Counted from the first letter of the stretch, positions 43,722-51,899 are shown. The stretch is 64,000 bases of DNA from an uncultured Candidatus Melainabacteria bacterium (GCA_947364235.1 CANARY010000003.1:1-64000), one strand, 5' to 3'. Numbers and translations: made by a program. Notes: generated by a model not told the origin, from the sequence alone.

Positions 43722-44450
43722 ATGAAAGAAACAGCAATAATTATACCCGCACGTTACGGGTCGTCAAGATTAGAAGGCAAGCCGCTCTTAAGAGCAAATG
43801 ATAAACCGATTATTCAGTGGGTGTGGGAAAAAGCAAGCAGCTGTCCTCATATTGACCGAGTTATTGTGGCGACAGATGATGTGCGGATTTTTGATGTCTG
43901 CAAAGAGTTTGGTGCTGAAGTTGAAATGACATCTTCTGAACACAAAAGCGGAAGCGATAGAATTGCTGAAGCTGCATCAAGACATCCTGAAATCGGATAT
44001 ATCATAAATCTTCAAGGCGATGAACCTTTGATTGAGCCGGCTAATATCGAGCTAGTAAGAAAAGGTGTTGTTGAAGATGAAGGTGCGGATATTTCAACTC
44101 TTGTAAGGGAAATCAAAGATGAAGATGAAGTAAATAATCCTAACCTTGTAAAATGTGTTTTTGATGTGAACGGTTACGCAATGTATTTCTCGCGCTCGAA
44201 AATCCCTTATGAACGTAATGTTGGAAAGTCTAAATACTACGGTCATCTTGGAATTTACGGCTACAAAAAAGAAGCTTTGTTTAAGATGACGAAACTTCCT
44301 CAAGCTCCTTATGAAATGGCTGAAAGCTTAGAACAGCTTCGTGCGCTTCAAAACGGTATGAAAATCAAAGTTGCAATTGTTGAAAATGTTCCTGTAGGGA
44401 TTGATACGCAGGAAGATTTTGAAAAATTTAAGGCAATGGTCGAGGGTTAG
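43722..44450 (+). CDS. kdsB: CMP-KDO synthetase
   Basis: 242 aa. IIPARYGSSRLEGKPLL start with the NTP-binding RYxSxRLxGK motif; YIINLQGDEPLI and YFSRSKIPYER are family signatures. It activates KDO for the LPS inner core, showing a Gram-negative outer membrane. Coupled to lpxK. Confidence 0.95.
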   Translation: MKETAIIIPARYGSSRLEGKPLLRANDKPIIQWVWEKASSCPHIDRVIVATDDVRIFDVCKEFGAEVEMTSSEHKSGSDRIAEAASRHPEIGYIINLQGDEPLIEPANIELVRKGVVEDEGADISTLVREIKDEDEVNNPNLVKCVFDVNGYAMYFSRSKIPYERNVGKSKYYGHLGIYGYKKEALFKMTKLPQAPYEMAESLEQLRALQNGMKIKVAIVENVPVGIDTQEDFEKFKAMVEG

Positions 44451-44451
44451 A

Positions 44452-45474
44452 ATGAACTTTAAATCAGAAATAACGAAGCTGCATTACAATAAGAACGCCG
44501 GAGGTTTGGGATTCAAAATTCTTAAATTCTGTTCTTTTTTCTATGGAATAGGAAGCGGAGCAAAAAATTTTCTTTATGATAAAGGTTTTTTGAGACCTAA
44601 AAAAGTGGATGCATTCGTTATTTCTGTCGGGAATTTTACGACCGGCGGCGTAGGTAAAACTCCTGTTGTTGCTGAGATTGCAAAGTATTTCGTGGAAAAA
44701 GGAGAGAAAATTGCAATTATCTCTCGCGGTTACGGCGGTAAGCTGGATAATAAAAAAGTTAATGTGATTTCTGACGGAGTTAACCTGTATTATAAAGCAG
44801 ATATGGCTGGTGATGAGCCTTATTGGCTTGCGGTTAATCTAAATATGTGCGCTGTTTTGACTTGTTCAAACAGGGTTAAAGCTGCTCAGTATGCGATTAA
44901 AGAACTTGGCGTAACTACAATTATTCTTGATGACGGATTTCAGCATAGAAAAATGGCAAGAGATTTAGATATTGTTCTTGTTGATTCTGAAAAAATGTTT
45001 GGAAATGAAAACTTGCTTCCGGCAGGTCCATTGAGAGAAAACCCCGATTTTAAAAGAGCGGATAAACTGGTAGTTGTAAGCAAGAATATTGAACATAAGC
45101 GAGCTGAAAAACTTGCAAATATTATGTCAAAAAAACAGGGTATAGAGACTTTGACTGCAAAAGTTGAGCCGGATTATGCTTATAATATTGTTTCCGGAGA
45201 GCATTTAGAAAAAGGAGCAAAAGTTACTGCAGTTTCTGCTATTGGACAGCCGGAGCAATTTTATCGATTTTTGAAAGAGTTTGAAGTATGTGAAACTGTA
45301 ACTTTTGATGACCATCATCAATACGTGCTTGAAGATGTTAAAAATATTGAAGGTAATATTATAACGACTGAAAAAGACGCAGTAAAATTGGCTTTGCTGG
45401 GCAAAGCCAATATATACGCTTTAAAACTTAAAACATTAATTGATGTTAAGGAGTTGGTTTCCCGGTGTACTTAG
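44452..45474 (+). CDS. lpxK: tetraacyldisaccharide 4'-kinase
   Basis: 340 aa from ATG 44452 (SD GAGGG), 1 nt after the kdsB stop. The P-loop is in SVGNFTTGGVGKTPVVAE; ILDDGFQHRKMARDLDIVL is a family motif. It phosphorylates lipid A precursor at the inner membrane. The 3' end overlaps the convergent lipoprotein gene by 29 nt. Confidence 0.95.
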   Translation: MNFKSEITKLHYNKNAGGLGFKILKFCSFFYGIGSGAKNFLYDKGFLRPKKVDAFVISVGNFTTGGVGKTPVVAEIAKYFVEKGEKIAIISRGYGGKLDNKKVNVISDGVNLYYKADMAGDEPYWLAVNLNMCAVLTCSNRVKAAQYAIKELGVTTIILDDGFQHRKMARDLDIVLVDSEKMFGNENLLPAGPLRENPDFKRADKLVVVSKNIEHKRAEKLANIMSKKQGIETLTAKVEPDYAYNIVSGEHLEKGAKVTAVSAIGQPEQFYRFLKEFEVCETVTFDDHHQYVLEDVKNIEGNIITTEKDAVKLALLGKANIYALKLKTLIDVKELVSRCT

Positions 45475-46246
45475 AATGACTATCTTTGTAAAGTTCAAGT
45501 ACGCTGGAATTCATTAAATCTCCTAAAACTCCTTCAAGAATTCGCCCATGAGCAATACTGTCAAGCTTGTATTGTCTATACGCAAGGTATTCAGCTTGTT
45601 TTTGAGTGGCTTTTTCACCTTGTTTGTTTCTAAAGGCATTTATGTCTCTGATATGTTCAAGTGATTTTTCATCGAATTCGTCGTCGGTTAAATCTTCATA
45701 CAATGCTGCAAACTGGTTGTTTAAGAAGTTGTTGCATTTTTCTTTGTTAGGAACGCCGTTGTCAAGTAATTCTTCATGAATATTGTTTAGATATGCTTCT
45801 TGGTATTTAGCTTCAGCTTGGCGTGCTATTTCCTGCAGCTGTTTCAAAATCTTGGTTTTTTGCGTTTTTTCTTCCTCAGTATAGATATTATCCGGATCTT
45901 CGCTTATTACTGTTGAAATTTTTTCAATAATGCCGCTTGCTGACGGCATTTTTTTATGGTTTGTGTCGTGTAAAAATTGTAAATAAATAGAAGAGCCGTT
46001 TGCACCAAATTCTTTGGTATATTTTTCGATATTTTCAGGCTGTTCATTAAGTCTTGACATTAATTCGTAGTTGCAATTAATTATTTTTTTTGGGTTTTCT
46101 TGTATTGTTAGTTCAATTTTGTCTGATTCAAGTACATTATCAACGTTTTTAGCTTCAGTGTTTCTTGAACATCCAGAAAAACCTAAAGAAGCAGCTGCTA
46201 CGCACAAGCTGCTGATTGCCAATTTTGGCATAATTTTCATACTCAT
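45446..46246 (-). CDS. hypothetical lipoprotein
   Basis: 266 aa. Signal peptide ending in a lipobox (LGFSGC, Cys near residue 26), then a helical, Glu/Lys/Asn-rich mature part with no recognised domain. AAGGAATT precedes ATG 46246. Probably anchored to the envelope. Function unknown. Confidence 0.7.
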   Translation of the reverse strand: MSMKIMPKLAISSLCVAAASLGFSGCSRNTEAKNVDNVLESDKIELTIQENPKKIINCNYELMSRLNEQPENIEKYTKEFGANGSSIYLQFLHDTNHKKMPSASGIIEKISTVISEDPDNIYTEEEKTQKTKILKQLQEIARQAEAKYQEAYLNNIHEELLDNGVPNKEKCNNFLNNQFAALYEDLTDDEFDEKSLEHIRDINAFRNKQGEKATQKQAEYLAYRQYKLDSIAHGRILEGVLGDLMNSSVLELYKDSHSKYTGKPTP

Positions 46247-46356
46247 TTTTTAATTCCTTATATAATACACCACATGACAAGTAAATAACAAAATCATTTG
46301 ATTTGCCAACAATGTTACAAAATTGTTACATTAAAAATAAACAAGTTATTCAAGTA

Positions 46357-46365
46357 TGCTATAAT
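46357..46365 (+). promoter_or_regulatory. rnpB promoter, extended -10
   Basis: TGCTATAAT at 46357-46365, 8 nt before the RNA 5' end; no good -35. The same TATGCTATAAT occurs before the S1 protein gene (58782). Confidence 0.6.
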
Positions 46366-46373
46366 TAATAAAG

Positions 46374-46885
46374 GAATAAAGCAGCCGGATAATCGCGCTT
46401 GTAAGAGTGAGGAAAGTCCGTGCATCCAAGGACAGACCGCCGGAGAAACTCCGGGCAGCGTGAGCTGGCGGATAGGACCACAGAAATGGGGGTAAATGTA
46501 AAGGCTGGCAGCAAGACTACCGGTTTTAAGTTTATCCAAGGGGTAAATGAAAGGGTCGGCAGCAAGACTACTGGTTTTAAGTTTATCCAAAGGGTAAATG
46601 AAAGGGTTGGTAGTTTAACTACAGACATTGAGTTTACCTGAGACTGCTAACCGCCCAATCAGGGCAGGAGCGATGGTGCAACGGTGAGTTAAGAGCTTCA
46701 CCAGCGGTATCGGAAGATACCGGCTAGGCAACCCCCGGTCGGATGCAAGATTGAATGAGGCGTTTAAAGCTGTCCGCTTGCCTCGAAAAATCGCTTGAGC
46801 TTGGGAGTAATCCCAAGACCAGATAGATGATTATTAAGGAAATTTATTTTCCCGAACAGAACACGGCTTATGAGCTGCTTTATTC
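46374..46885 (+). ncRNA. rnpB: RNase P RNA, class A, with expanded P12
   Basis: Conserved elements in order: P1 5' strand (GAATAAAGCAGC, 46374-46385), GAGGAAAGTCCG near 46418, ACAGAAA near 46480, GTGAGTTAAGAGC near 46684, GGCTAGGCAACCCC near 46721, the AGATAGATGATTATTA region near 46822, ACAGAACACGGCTTA near 46857 and the P1 3' strand (46874-46885). It removes 5' leaders from tRNA precursors. About 512 nt, against roughly 380-450 usual, because of three tandem repeats between ACAGAAA and GCAACGGTGAG (the P12 region). A T run follows P1. Confidence 0.95.
46491..46638 (+). repeat. three tandem 51-nt hairpin repeats inside rnpB
   Basis: Units begin with GGTAAATG at 46491, 46542 and 46593. Units 1 and 2 are nearly identical; unit 3 is diverged and slightly shorter. 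Each folds: outer helix GGTAAA with TTTATCC (TTTACC in unit 3) and inner helix CTGG/CCGG in unit 1, TCGG/CTGG in unit 2, with pairing kept by G-U changes. Confidence 0.85.
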
Positions 46886-46908
46886 TTTTTTTATTTTTAG
46901 AAAAAGCA

Positions 46909-46936
46909 TTGAGTTTTGCTATATTTTTGGTATAAT
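46909..46936 (+). promoter_or_regulatory. strong promoter of the 23-aa peptide
   Basis: TTGAGT (46909-46914), 16-bp spacer, extended -10 TGGTATAAT (TATAAT 46931-46936). Leader of about 70 nt before the ATG. Confidence 0.65.
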
Positions 46937-47011
46937 ATATTCAGCACATTAAAAATGGAATAAAGGCAAAAGATTTTTACTACATTTTGACTATCAGGAA
47001 AGGAGGTTAAA

Positions 47012-47083
47012 ATGATAGTTGAAATCACAGCGAGAGAACTAATGCTACTCATAACATTAGTTCTCGTAATCAAATCCCGTTAA
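47012..47083 (+). CDS. 23-aa hydrophobic peptide, candidate type I toxin-like
   Basis: The ATG at 47012 follows a perfect SD (AAAGGAGG, 6-nt spacing). Sequence MIVEITARELMLLITLVLVI followed by KSR and stop: one membrane helix with a basic end. The coding region contains an 11-bp hairpin (GAGAACTAATG / CATTAGTTCTC) and is closed by a terminator. Strong promoter, perfect SD, tiny membrane peptide and a possible antisense promoter at 47125-47130 (TAAAAT, minus) fit a type I toxin-antitoxin. A leader peptide is the alternative. Confidence 0.5.
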   Translation: MIVEITARELMLLITLVLVIKSR

Positions 47084-47089
47084 TCGGGT

Positions 47090-47118
47090 GGTAAGGGTGT
47101 TGCTTCACCCTTGCCTTT
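47090..47118 (+). terminator. terminator after the 23-aa peptide
   Basis: GGTAAGGGTG (47090-47099) with CACCCTTGCC (47106-47115), one G-U, 6-nt loop, followed by TTT and a T-rich stretch. Confidence 0.7.
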
Positions 47119-47169
47119 ATTCCTATTTTAACATATATTTTTGCAGTATACAAGTCTTTTAAATGTAAA

Positions 47170-47415
47170 CTATTCTTCTAAACATCCTTGATTTTTTAAT
47201 TCATTGTATAAAAGTAAATTGTCTTTTTCTAATTCTAGGATAAGCTTAGTATTATTTTTTTTGACAATTTCAATTAATTTCAGTAAAGCTTCTGGGTTAC
47301 AATCATTGGTATCTTTTGCTTCACAATATCCTTCCAGAAGTTCAATAAAACTAGAATTTCTTAAAGCTAAATCTGTTGTATAATCAAAAATATTAAAAAA
47401 ATCTTCTATATTCAT
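47170..47415 (-). CDS. hypothetical small acidic protein
   Basis: 81 aa, helical, rich in Leu, Asn and Glu. No SD; TATAAT (47438-47433, minus) would give a leader of about 10 nt. It is located between the micropeptide and the HEPN-MNT pair. Not recognised. Confidence 0.55.
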   Translation of the reverse strand: MNIEDFFNIFDYTTDLALRNSSFIELLEGYCEAKDTNDCNPEALLKLIEIVKKNNTKLILELEKDNLLLYNELKNQGCLEE

Positions 47416-47448
47416 ACAGATTAAGATAGCAGATTATACAAAATAAAT

Positions 47449-47514
47449 CATTGAGAAATCTCAATGCAATGATTAATAACATCAGTTGCAATAATCAAAC
47501 TTATCATCTAAAAT
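47449..47514 (+). promoter_or_regulatory. HEPN-MNT promoter with upstream palindrome
   Basis: Palindrome CATTGAGA-AA-TCTCAATG at 47449-47466. Promoter TTGCAA (47486-47491), 17-bp spacer, TAAAAT (47509-47514). AGGAG follows before the ATG. The palindrome may be an autoregulatory operator. Confidence 0.55.
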
Positions 47515-47531
47515 TGAGCTAGGAGAATTTT

Positions 47532-47939
47532 ATGAAAAAAAGCGAACTAAATTTGTCAGTTTTGAAAAATAGTTTTAATACACTTCTTGAATGCTATGAT
47601 GATTTTTTGAATGAGCAGGAGGGAAGGATAAAAAACTATATAAAAGATTCTTGTATAAAAAGGTTTGAATATACTTATGAAATGGCTAAGAAAATCATGA
47701 ATAAGTATTTGAAAAAAGAGTATGACAAAACTGAAAAAGAGTTATCGATAAATAATATTTTTAGAGAAATGTATGGTTTAGGTTTTATTAAAAACTTCGA
47801 AAATTGGGTTCTTTACAGAGAAAGACGAAATACAACTTCTCACGAGTATAATCAGGATGAAGCTGATATTGATATTATTCCTGACTTTATTGATGATGTG
47901 CAATTTTTAATTAATCAATTGGAAAAAAATTTAGAATGA
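47532..47939 (+). CDS. hepT: HEPN toxin (HepT-like)
   Basis: 135 aa. HI0074-type HEPN domain with R99-x4-H104-x-Y106 (RNTTSHEY), the catalytic and AMP-acceptor motif of HepT. The family cleaves RNA, and its partner MntA silences it by adding AMP to the Tyr. The MNT gene overlaps by 4 nt (ATGA). Own promoter and palindrome. Likely a type VII toxin-antitoxin toxin. Confidence 0.85.
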   Translation: MKKSELNLSVLKNSFNTLLECYDDFLNEQEGRIKNYIKDSCIKRFEYTYEMAKKIMNKYLKKEYDKTEKELSINNIFREMYGLGFIKNFENWVLYRERRNTTSHEYNQDEADIDIIPDFIDDVQFLINQLEKNLE

Positions 47940-48223
47940 TTAAAGGTGTTACAGACAACGAATTAAAAATTATAAAAGATATTTTATCTCGATATCCGTA
48001 TGAATTTTATCTTTATGGTTCACGTGTAAAAGGTGATTATACAAAGTCTTCTGATTTAGATATTTTAATCAAAGCTGATGACAAAATTCCCTTTGGTAAA
48101 ATTGAAGAATTAGAAACAGCTTTTAATAACAGTTTCATACCTTATATTGTTAATTTTAGCGATTTTAATAAAATAACAGACGAATTCTATCAGCTTATAA
48201 AAGAGTCTTTGGTAAAAATTTAA
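47936..48223 (+). CDS. mntA: MNT nucleotidyltransferase antitoxin (MntA-like)
   Basis: 95 aa. Minimal nucleotidyltransferase: GSRVKGDYTKSSDLDI with G28-S29 and catalytic Asp40 and Asp42. It would AMPylate the HEPN partner. Its stop overlaps that of convergent pgi by 4 nt. Confidence 0.85.
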   Translation: MIKGVTDNELKIIKDILSRYPYEFYLYGSRVKGDYTKSSDLDILIKADDKIPFGKIEELETAFNNSFIPYIVNFSDFNKITDEFYQLIKESLVKI

Positions 48224-49611
48224 TTTCTCACTTCCATTTTCTCGCGAAGCGAATGCGCAGACTCTTCATACCCAGCACGACCCATCAATGCATAAGTATA
48301 ATTCTTTGCCTGTTCGACTCCCGGCTGGTTGAACGTATTAATATTATAAAGCTCGCCTGCAATCGCAGTTTGTACTTCCAGCATGTAAAGAAGCTGGGCA
48401 AGGTTGTATTCGTCAATTTTTTCGATAGAAATTGTTATTGTAGGGCGGGAATAATCTGCAAGAGAAACTCTTGTGGAATCAGCTTCAGCATTAATCAAAT
48501 CATTAATTGTTTTTCCGCCTAAATATCCAATACCTGTATATTCAAATATTCTCGGGATTTCAAGAGTTGTATCAAAATTTTCAACTCTGATAAACGTAAT
48601 AACTTTATTATTCGGACCTTCGTTATAAAGCTGGATTTGCGAATGCTGGTCAGTTGCACCAAGTGCTTTAATCGGAGTAGGGCCGGCATTAACTTTTTCT
48701 CCGTTATTATTGAATTCTTTGCCCAAAGACTCTGCCCAGAGCTGAACAAACCAGTCAGAAACATATTTGAGCCTGCTTGAATACGGCATCATTACAGAAA
48801 GATTTTTGCCTTTTTTTGTATCTAAAAGGTACTGAATCAAAGCTCCCTGTGCTGCAATATTCTGGTTAATATCTGTATTTTTAAGCTCAAGGTCAATATC
48901 TTTAATCCCGTTCATCATCTGGTCGATATTAAGTCCTACAAGAGCAAACGGCAAAAGTCCGACAGCTGAGAAAACCGAAAACCTTCCGCCGACATCATCA
49001 GGAACAAAGAAAGTTTTATAACCTTCCTGATCTGCAAGCTGGCGCAAAATTCCCATTTTTTTATCGGTTGTTGCAACGATATTTCGTCTGTAATTATCGC
49101 CAAGTTCTTTTTCAAGAAGGTCTTTGATTATCATAAACTGTGACATAGTTTCTGCTGTGTCGCCGGATTTAGTAATAACATTAACTAAAGTTTTCTTTAA
49201 ATCAAGAACTTGTAAAAGTCCGTTAATGCTGTCTGGATCAATATTATCCAAAAAGAAAATTCTTGGAAGCCCTTCTCTTTGTTCAGGAGTGAGTAAGTTC
49301 CAGTAAGGTTTTAATAAAGCTTCTGTAACAGCAAGCCCTCCGAGTGCAGAGCCGCCTATCCCAAGTACAAGAATATTGTCAAATCTGTTTTCGACAAGAG
49401 AAGCAAACTCTTTAACATACCATACGGTTTCTTCGTTATAGCCCAAATTCATCCACTGAAGCCACTGACCCGGTTTATCTTTTCTCTGGTTTAAGCTTTT
49501 AATTATGTTAGAAATTGTTTCTTTATAATTCTCAAATTCCTGACAAATATTTAAACCGTTCTCTTCTCCAATAATCGCGGAATCACTGTTTTTAAAGTTC
49601 AATTTGAGCAT
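48220..49611 (-). CDS. pgi: glucose-6-phosphate isomerase
   Basis: 463 aa. LVLGIGGSALGGLAV near the N-terminus, NVITKSGDTAETMSQF and GATDQHSQIQLYNEGP are PGI signatures. Glycolysis/gluconeogenesis, cytoplasm. It is of the shorter bacterial type. Single gene. Confidence 0.93.
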   Translation of the reverse strand: MLKLNFKNSDSAIIGEENGLNICQEFENYKETISNIIKSLNQRKDKPGQWLQWMNLGYNEETVWYVKEFASLVENRFDNILVLGIGGSALGGLAVTEALLKPYWNLLTPEQREGLPRIFFLDNIDPDSINGLLQVLDLKKTLVNVITKSGDTAETMSQFMIIKDLLEKELGDNYRRNIVATTDKKMGILRQLADQEGYKTFFVPDDVGGRFSVFSAVGLLPFALVGLNIDQMMNGIKDIDLELKNTDINQNIAAQGALIQYLLDTKKGKNLSVMMPYSSRLKYVSDWFVQLWAESLGKEFNNNGEKVNAGPTPIKALGATDQHSQIQLYNEGPNNKVITFIRVENFDTTLEIPRIFEYTGIGYLGGKTINDLINAEADSTRVSLADYSRPTITISIEKIDEYNLAQLLYMLEVQTAIAGELYNINTFNQPGVEQAKNYTYALMGRAGYEESAHSLREKMEVRN

Positions 49612-49746
49612 CTAAAATCATCCTATAACTTAATACCCTTATATTAATTGTACTATTAACAATAAATTTTTCAAGCGCCATTTATACAGTCATAGCGCTC
49701 TATTTGGGGTATAGCATAAAACTTTATTTGTTGTAAAATATTTCTT

Positions 49747-50079
49747 GTGAAGATATTTTTTAAAACACTATTTATATTTTTATCTTTTTTATTCTTGCAG
49801 AGCTTGTCTATTCAGAATGCACCGCAGGAAATTTCTTCACACATAAACTATATTCAAAACGGTTATCAGAAAGTTGTATTAACTTCTGAAAATTTGCGCG
49901 GGGCTGAAGTTTATATTGCACAAAATGGAGATGCCCAAAATTTTTCATCCGGTAGTATTTTAGCGTCTGCTCAAATTTCGCCGAGCATAAATTTATATAA
50001 AAATTCCGTTCAAAATGGACGTTTCATTCATAACTTATCAACCGACTTAAGTACAGAAATACAAATTCGTGCTCCTTAA
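49747..50079 (+). CDS. hypothetical secreted protein
   Basis: 110 aa, GTG start. Signal peptide (residues 2-20, hydrophobic Phe-rich). The mature part is Ser/Asn/Gln-rich with beta-strand character. TAAAAT (49734-49739) is 7 nt before the GTG, so a leaderless start is possible. Ends 51 nt before the OadG-like gene. Confidence 0.55.
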   Translation: MKIFFKTLFIFLSFLFLQSLSIQNAPQEISSHINYIQNGYQKVVLTSENLRGAEVYIAQNGDAQNFSSGSILASAQISPSINLYKNSVQNGRFIHNLSTDLSTEIQIRAP

Positions 50080-50130
50080 AGTTTGTTCTTTTTTGATATC
50101 AAATTAGACAATAAAATAAGGAGAAAAACT

Positions 50131-50370
50131 ATGGATTTAATGCTTTTTAAAGAAGGCTTTATTGTCATGGTTATTGGTATGGGAACGGTTTTTATTTTCC
50201 TTACAATAATGATTTGGGCAATGAACATCAATGAAAAAGTTTTGAAAGTTGTAAACAAGTATTTTCCGGAAGAAATTCCTGAAATCAAGAAACCTCAGAA
50301 GAAGTCTGCAGGTCAAGACGAAGAAATTGCTCTTGCGATTGCTGCTGCTGTTGCTGCTTCTCGAGGATAA
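50131..50370 (+). CDS. OadG-family sodium-pump decarboxylase gamma subunit
   Basis: 79 aa from ATG 50131 (SD AAGGAGAAA). N-terminal membrane helix GMGTVFIFLTIMIWAMN, a Lys/Pro-rich linker and a C-terminal EIALAIAAAVAAS helix are the OadG/MmdC pattern. It would stabilise a biotin-dependent Na+-pumping decarboxylase. The alpha and beta subunits are not in the window. A 39-aa membrane gene follows 9 nt later. Confidence 0.8.
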   Translation: MDLMLFKEGFIVMVIGMGTVFIFLTIMIWAMNINEKVLKVVNKYFPEEIPEIKKPQKKSAGQDEEIALAIAAAVAASRG

Positions 50371-50379
50371 GGAGGTCTT

Positions 50380-50499
50380 ATGAATGATGATAAAAATACA
50401 CTCAAAGAATCTCACGGCTCCGGTATAATAAGTATAATTGTATTTGTTATTGTTGCGATTGTTGTGATGTGTCTTTTGAGGCATTTCTTGAATTATTAA
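50380..50499 (+). CDS. 39-aa membrane peptide next to OadG
   Basis: ATG 50380 with GGAGG nine bases upstream. A polar N-terminus of 14 residues, then one long membrane helix (SGIISIIVFVIVAIVVMCLL). The gap to oadG is 9 nt. It may be a small accessory subunit of the decarboxylase complex, like the delta/epsilon subunits of methylmalonyl-CoA decarboxylase; this is inferred from position. Confidence 0.65.
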   Translation: MNDDKNTLKESHGSGIISIIVFVIVAIVVMCLLRHFLNY

Positions 50500-50501
50500 T
50501 A

Positions 50502-50537
50502 AACGAAGGCGGGCTGATTTATCAGCCCGCCTTCGTT
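50502..50537. terminator. 17-bp perfect hairpin between convergent genes
   Basis: AACGAAGGCGGGCTGAT (50502-50518) is exactly complementary to 50521-50537, with a 2-nt loop. It overlaps the last five codons and stop of prmC. T residues follow on the minus-strand exit; the plus-strand exit lacks a T run. Confidence 0.75.
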
Positions 50538-51427
50538 CCATATATAATTCTTTCTATTCCCGCAAGGTCTTTTTCGATTTTTATATCTTTAAAATCTTTT
50601 TCCATAAAACTTTTTACTGCTTGAGCTTCACCTATTCCAAGCTCAAACATCAGCCATCCGTTTGGTTTTAAAAATCGGGGTGCTTGTTCAACAATTTTTC
50701 TGTAAAACTCAAGTCCGTTTTCTCCGGCAATCAGCGCAAGTTTTGGCTCATGCAAAACTTCGGGTTCAAATTCAAAGTCGGCAGGAATGTAAGGAGGGTT
50801 TGAAATTATCAGGTCAAATTTTTCTTCTTCTCTTACTTTTGAGAACAAATCCGATTTTCTGAATACTGCGCGGTTATTTATACCAAGTTTTGTGACATTA
50901 TCCAGTGCAATTCTTAGAGCATCTGATGAAACATCGACACCCAAAACATACGCATCAGTTTGCTTCGCAATCGTACAAGCAATACAACCAGAACCTGTGC
51001 CGATGTCAAGTGCTGTACAAGTAGACACATTGCCGGTTGACATTGGTTGTGCTGCAAGTTTGTTTTGCTTATCCAAGTCAACCTCAGCGTGTGATTCCTC
51101 GTTCTTTTTTCGAATTATTTCTATCGCCTTTCTCACAAGAATTTCCGTTTCATCACGAGGGATTAAAACATCCGGAGTCACTTTAAAATACTCACCCATA
51201 AAATAAGCTTTACCGATTATGTATTGAATAGGCTTTCGCGTTTTAGCTCTCAAAATAGCAGTTCCTTCGACAAGTTTAAGTTTTTCTTCGTCAGGTTTTG
51301 CTCCCATAATATGGTCTTTTTCTGTAAAATTACAAAAATGTTCAAGAAGCATTTTTACTTCAATTTTTGCTTCATTTTCTTCAATACCTGCATTAGTCAA
51401 GATTTTTGTAATCGTCTGAATGTTCAT
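50522..51427 (-). CDS. prmC: release factor glutamine methyltransferase
   Basis: 301 aa. Motif I ALDIGTGSGCIACTIA and IISNPPYIP (NPPY glutamine methylation motif) define PrmC/HemK, which methylates the GGQ Gln of RF1/RF2. The N-terminal helical domain is present. The start overlaps the upstream gene by 35 nt; its last codons are in the terminator. Confidence 0.92.
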   Translation of the reverse strand: MNIQTITKILTNAGIEENEAKIEVKMLLEHFCNFTEKDHIMGAKPDEEKLKLVEGTAILRAKTRKPIQYIIGKAYFMGEYFKVTPDVLIPRDETEILVRKAIEIIRKKNEESHAEVDLDKQNKLAAQPMSTGNVSTCTALDIGTGSGCIACTIAKQTDAYVLGVDVSSDALRIALDNVTKLGINNRAVFRKSDLFSKVREEEKFDLIISNPPYIPADFEFEPEVLHEPKLALIAGENGLEFYRKIVEQAPRFLKPNGWLMFELGIGEAQAVKSFMEKDFKDIKIEKDLAGIERIIYGTKAG

Positions 51428-51899
51428 TTAAAATACTCTCTATCTCATTTCTCAAATCCAGTTTGGATAATTCTTTTACATCTTTTTTATCTATAGAATA
51501 TTTTTTACACAATCTATCATAATAGTAAAGCTGTTTTTTTGTAGGCTCTTCTTTTGACATCTTAACTTCTTGCAGAAATTTACGTTTTTTACGCTCAAAC
51601 TCTTTGTTAGCTTCAATTATCGGACGCTGTTTTTCTTTGTATTCATAATATTTAATGCATTCTTTTATGTACATTTCTGTGTCTTTTAGAAAATATCTTT
51701 CTTCAATAACATCTTCTAAAAATGGAAACCTTGAAGCTCCAAGCTCAAGGTAGTATTTTTCGTCTTCAAGAAACTTATCAAGAATTTCTTCTGCTGATAG
51801 GCTTAAATTTTGTTTCACTAACGCTCTTAAATAATTACAAATCCCGCTTTTTTGTGTTTTGTCAAAAGCGGGGTAAATTCTGTTTTTAATTTGATACAT
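51393..51899 (-). CDS. hypothetical protein
   Basis: 168 aa, highly charged and helical (EANKEFERKKRKFLQEVK), with a Tyr-rich C-terminal YYYDRLCKKYSID that resembles small DNA-binding helical repeats. It overlaps prmC by 35 nt and follows the 53-aa gene by 9 nt. Not recognised. Confidence 0.6.
   Translation of the reverse strand: MYQIKNRIYPAFDKTQKSGICNYLRALVKQNLSLSAEEILDKFLEDEKYYLELGASRFPFLEDVIEERYFLKDTEMYIKECIKYYEYKEKQRPIIEANKEFERKKRKFLQEVKMSKEEPTKKQLYYYDRLCKKYSIDKKDVKELSKLDLRNEIESILNEHSDDYKNLD

Noticed and set aside
46491..46638. CRISPR-like array
   Set aside because: Units are contiguous with no unique spacers and no cas genes; they belong to RNase P RNA.
46420..46641. Open frames on both strands across the 51-nt repeats, apparently encoding a repeat protein
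   Set aside because: They lie entirely within rnpB; the period is a multiple of three so all frames stay open. The RNA signatures explain the sequence.
49701..49746. Full promoter for the 49747 gene
   Set aside because: Only the TAAAAT is convincing; no -35 at standard distance.
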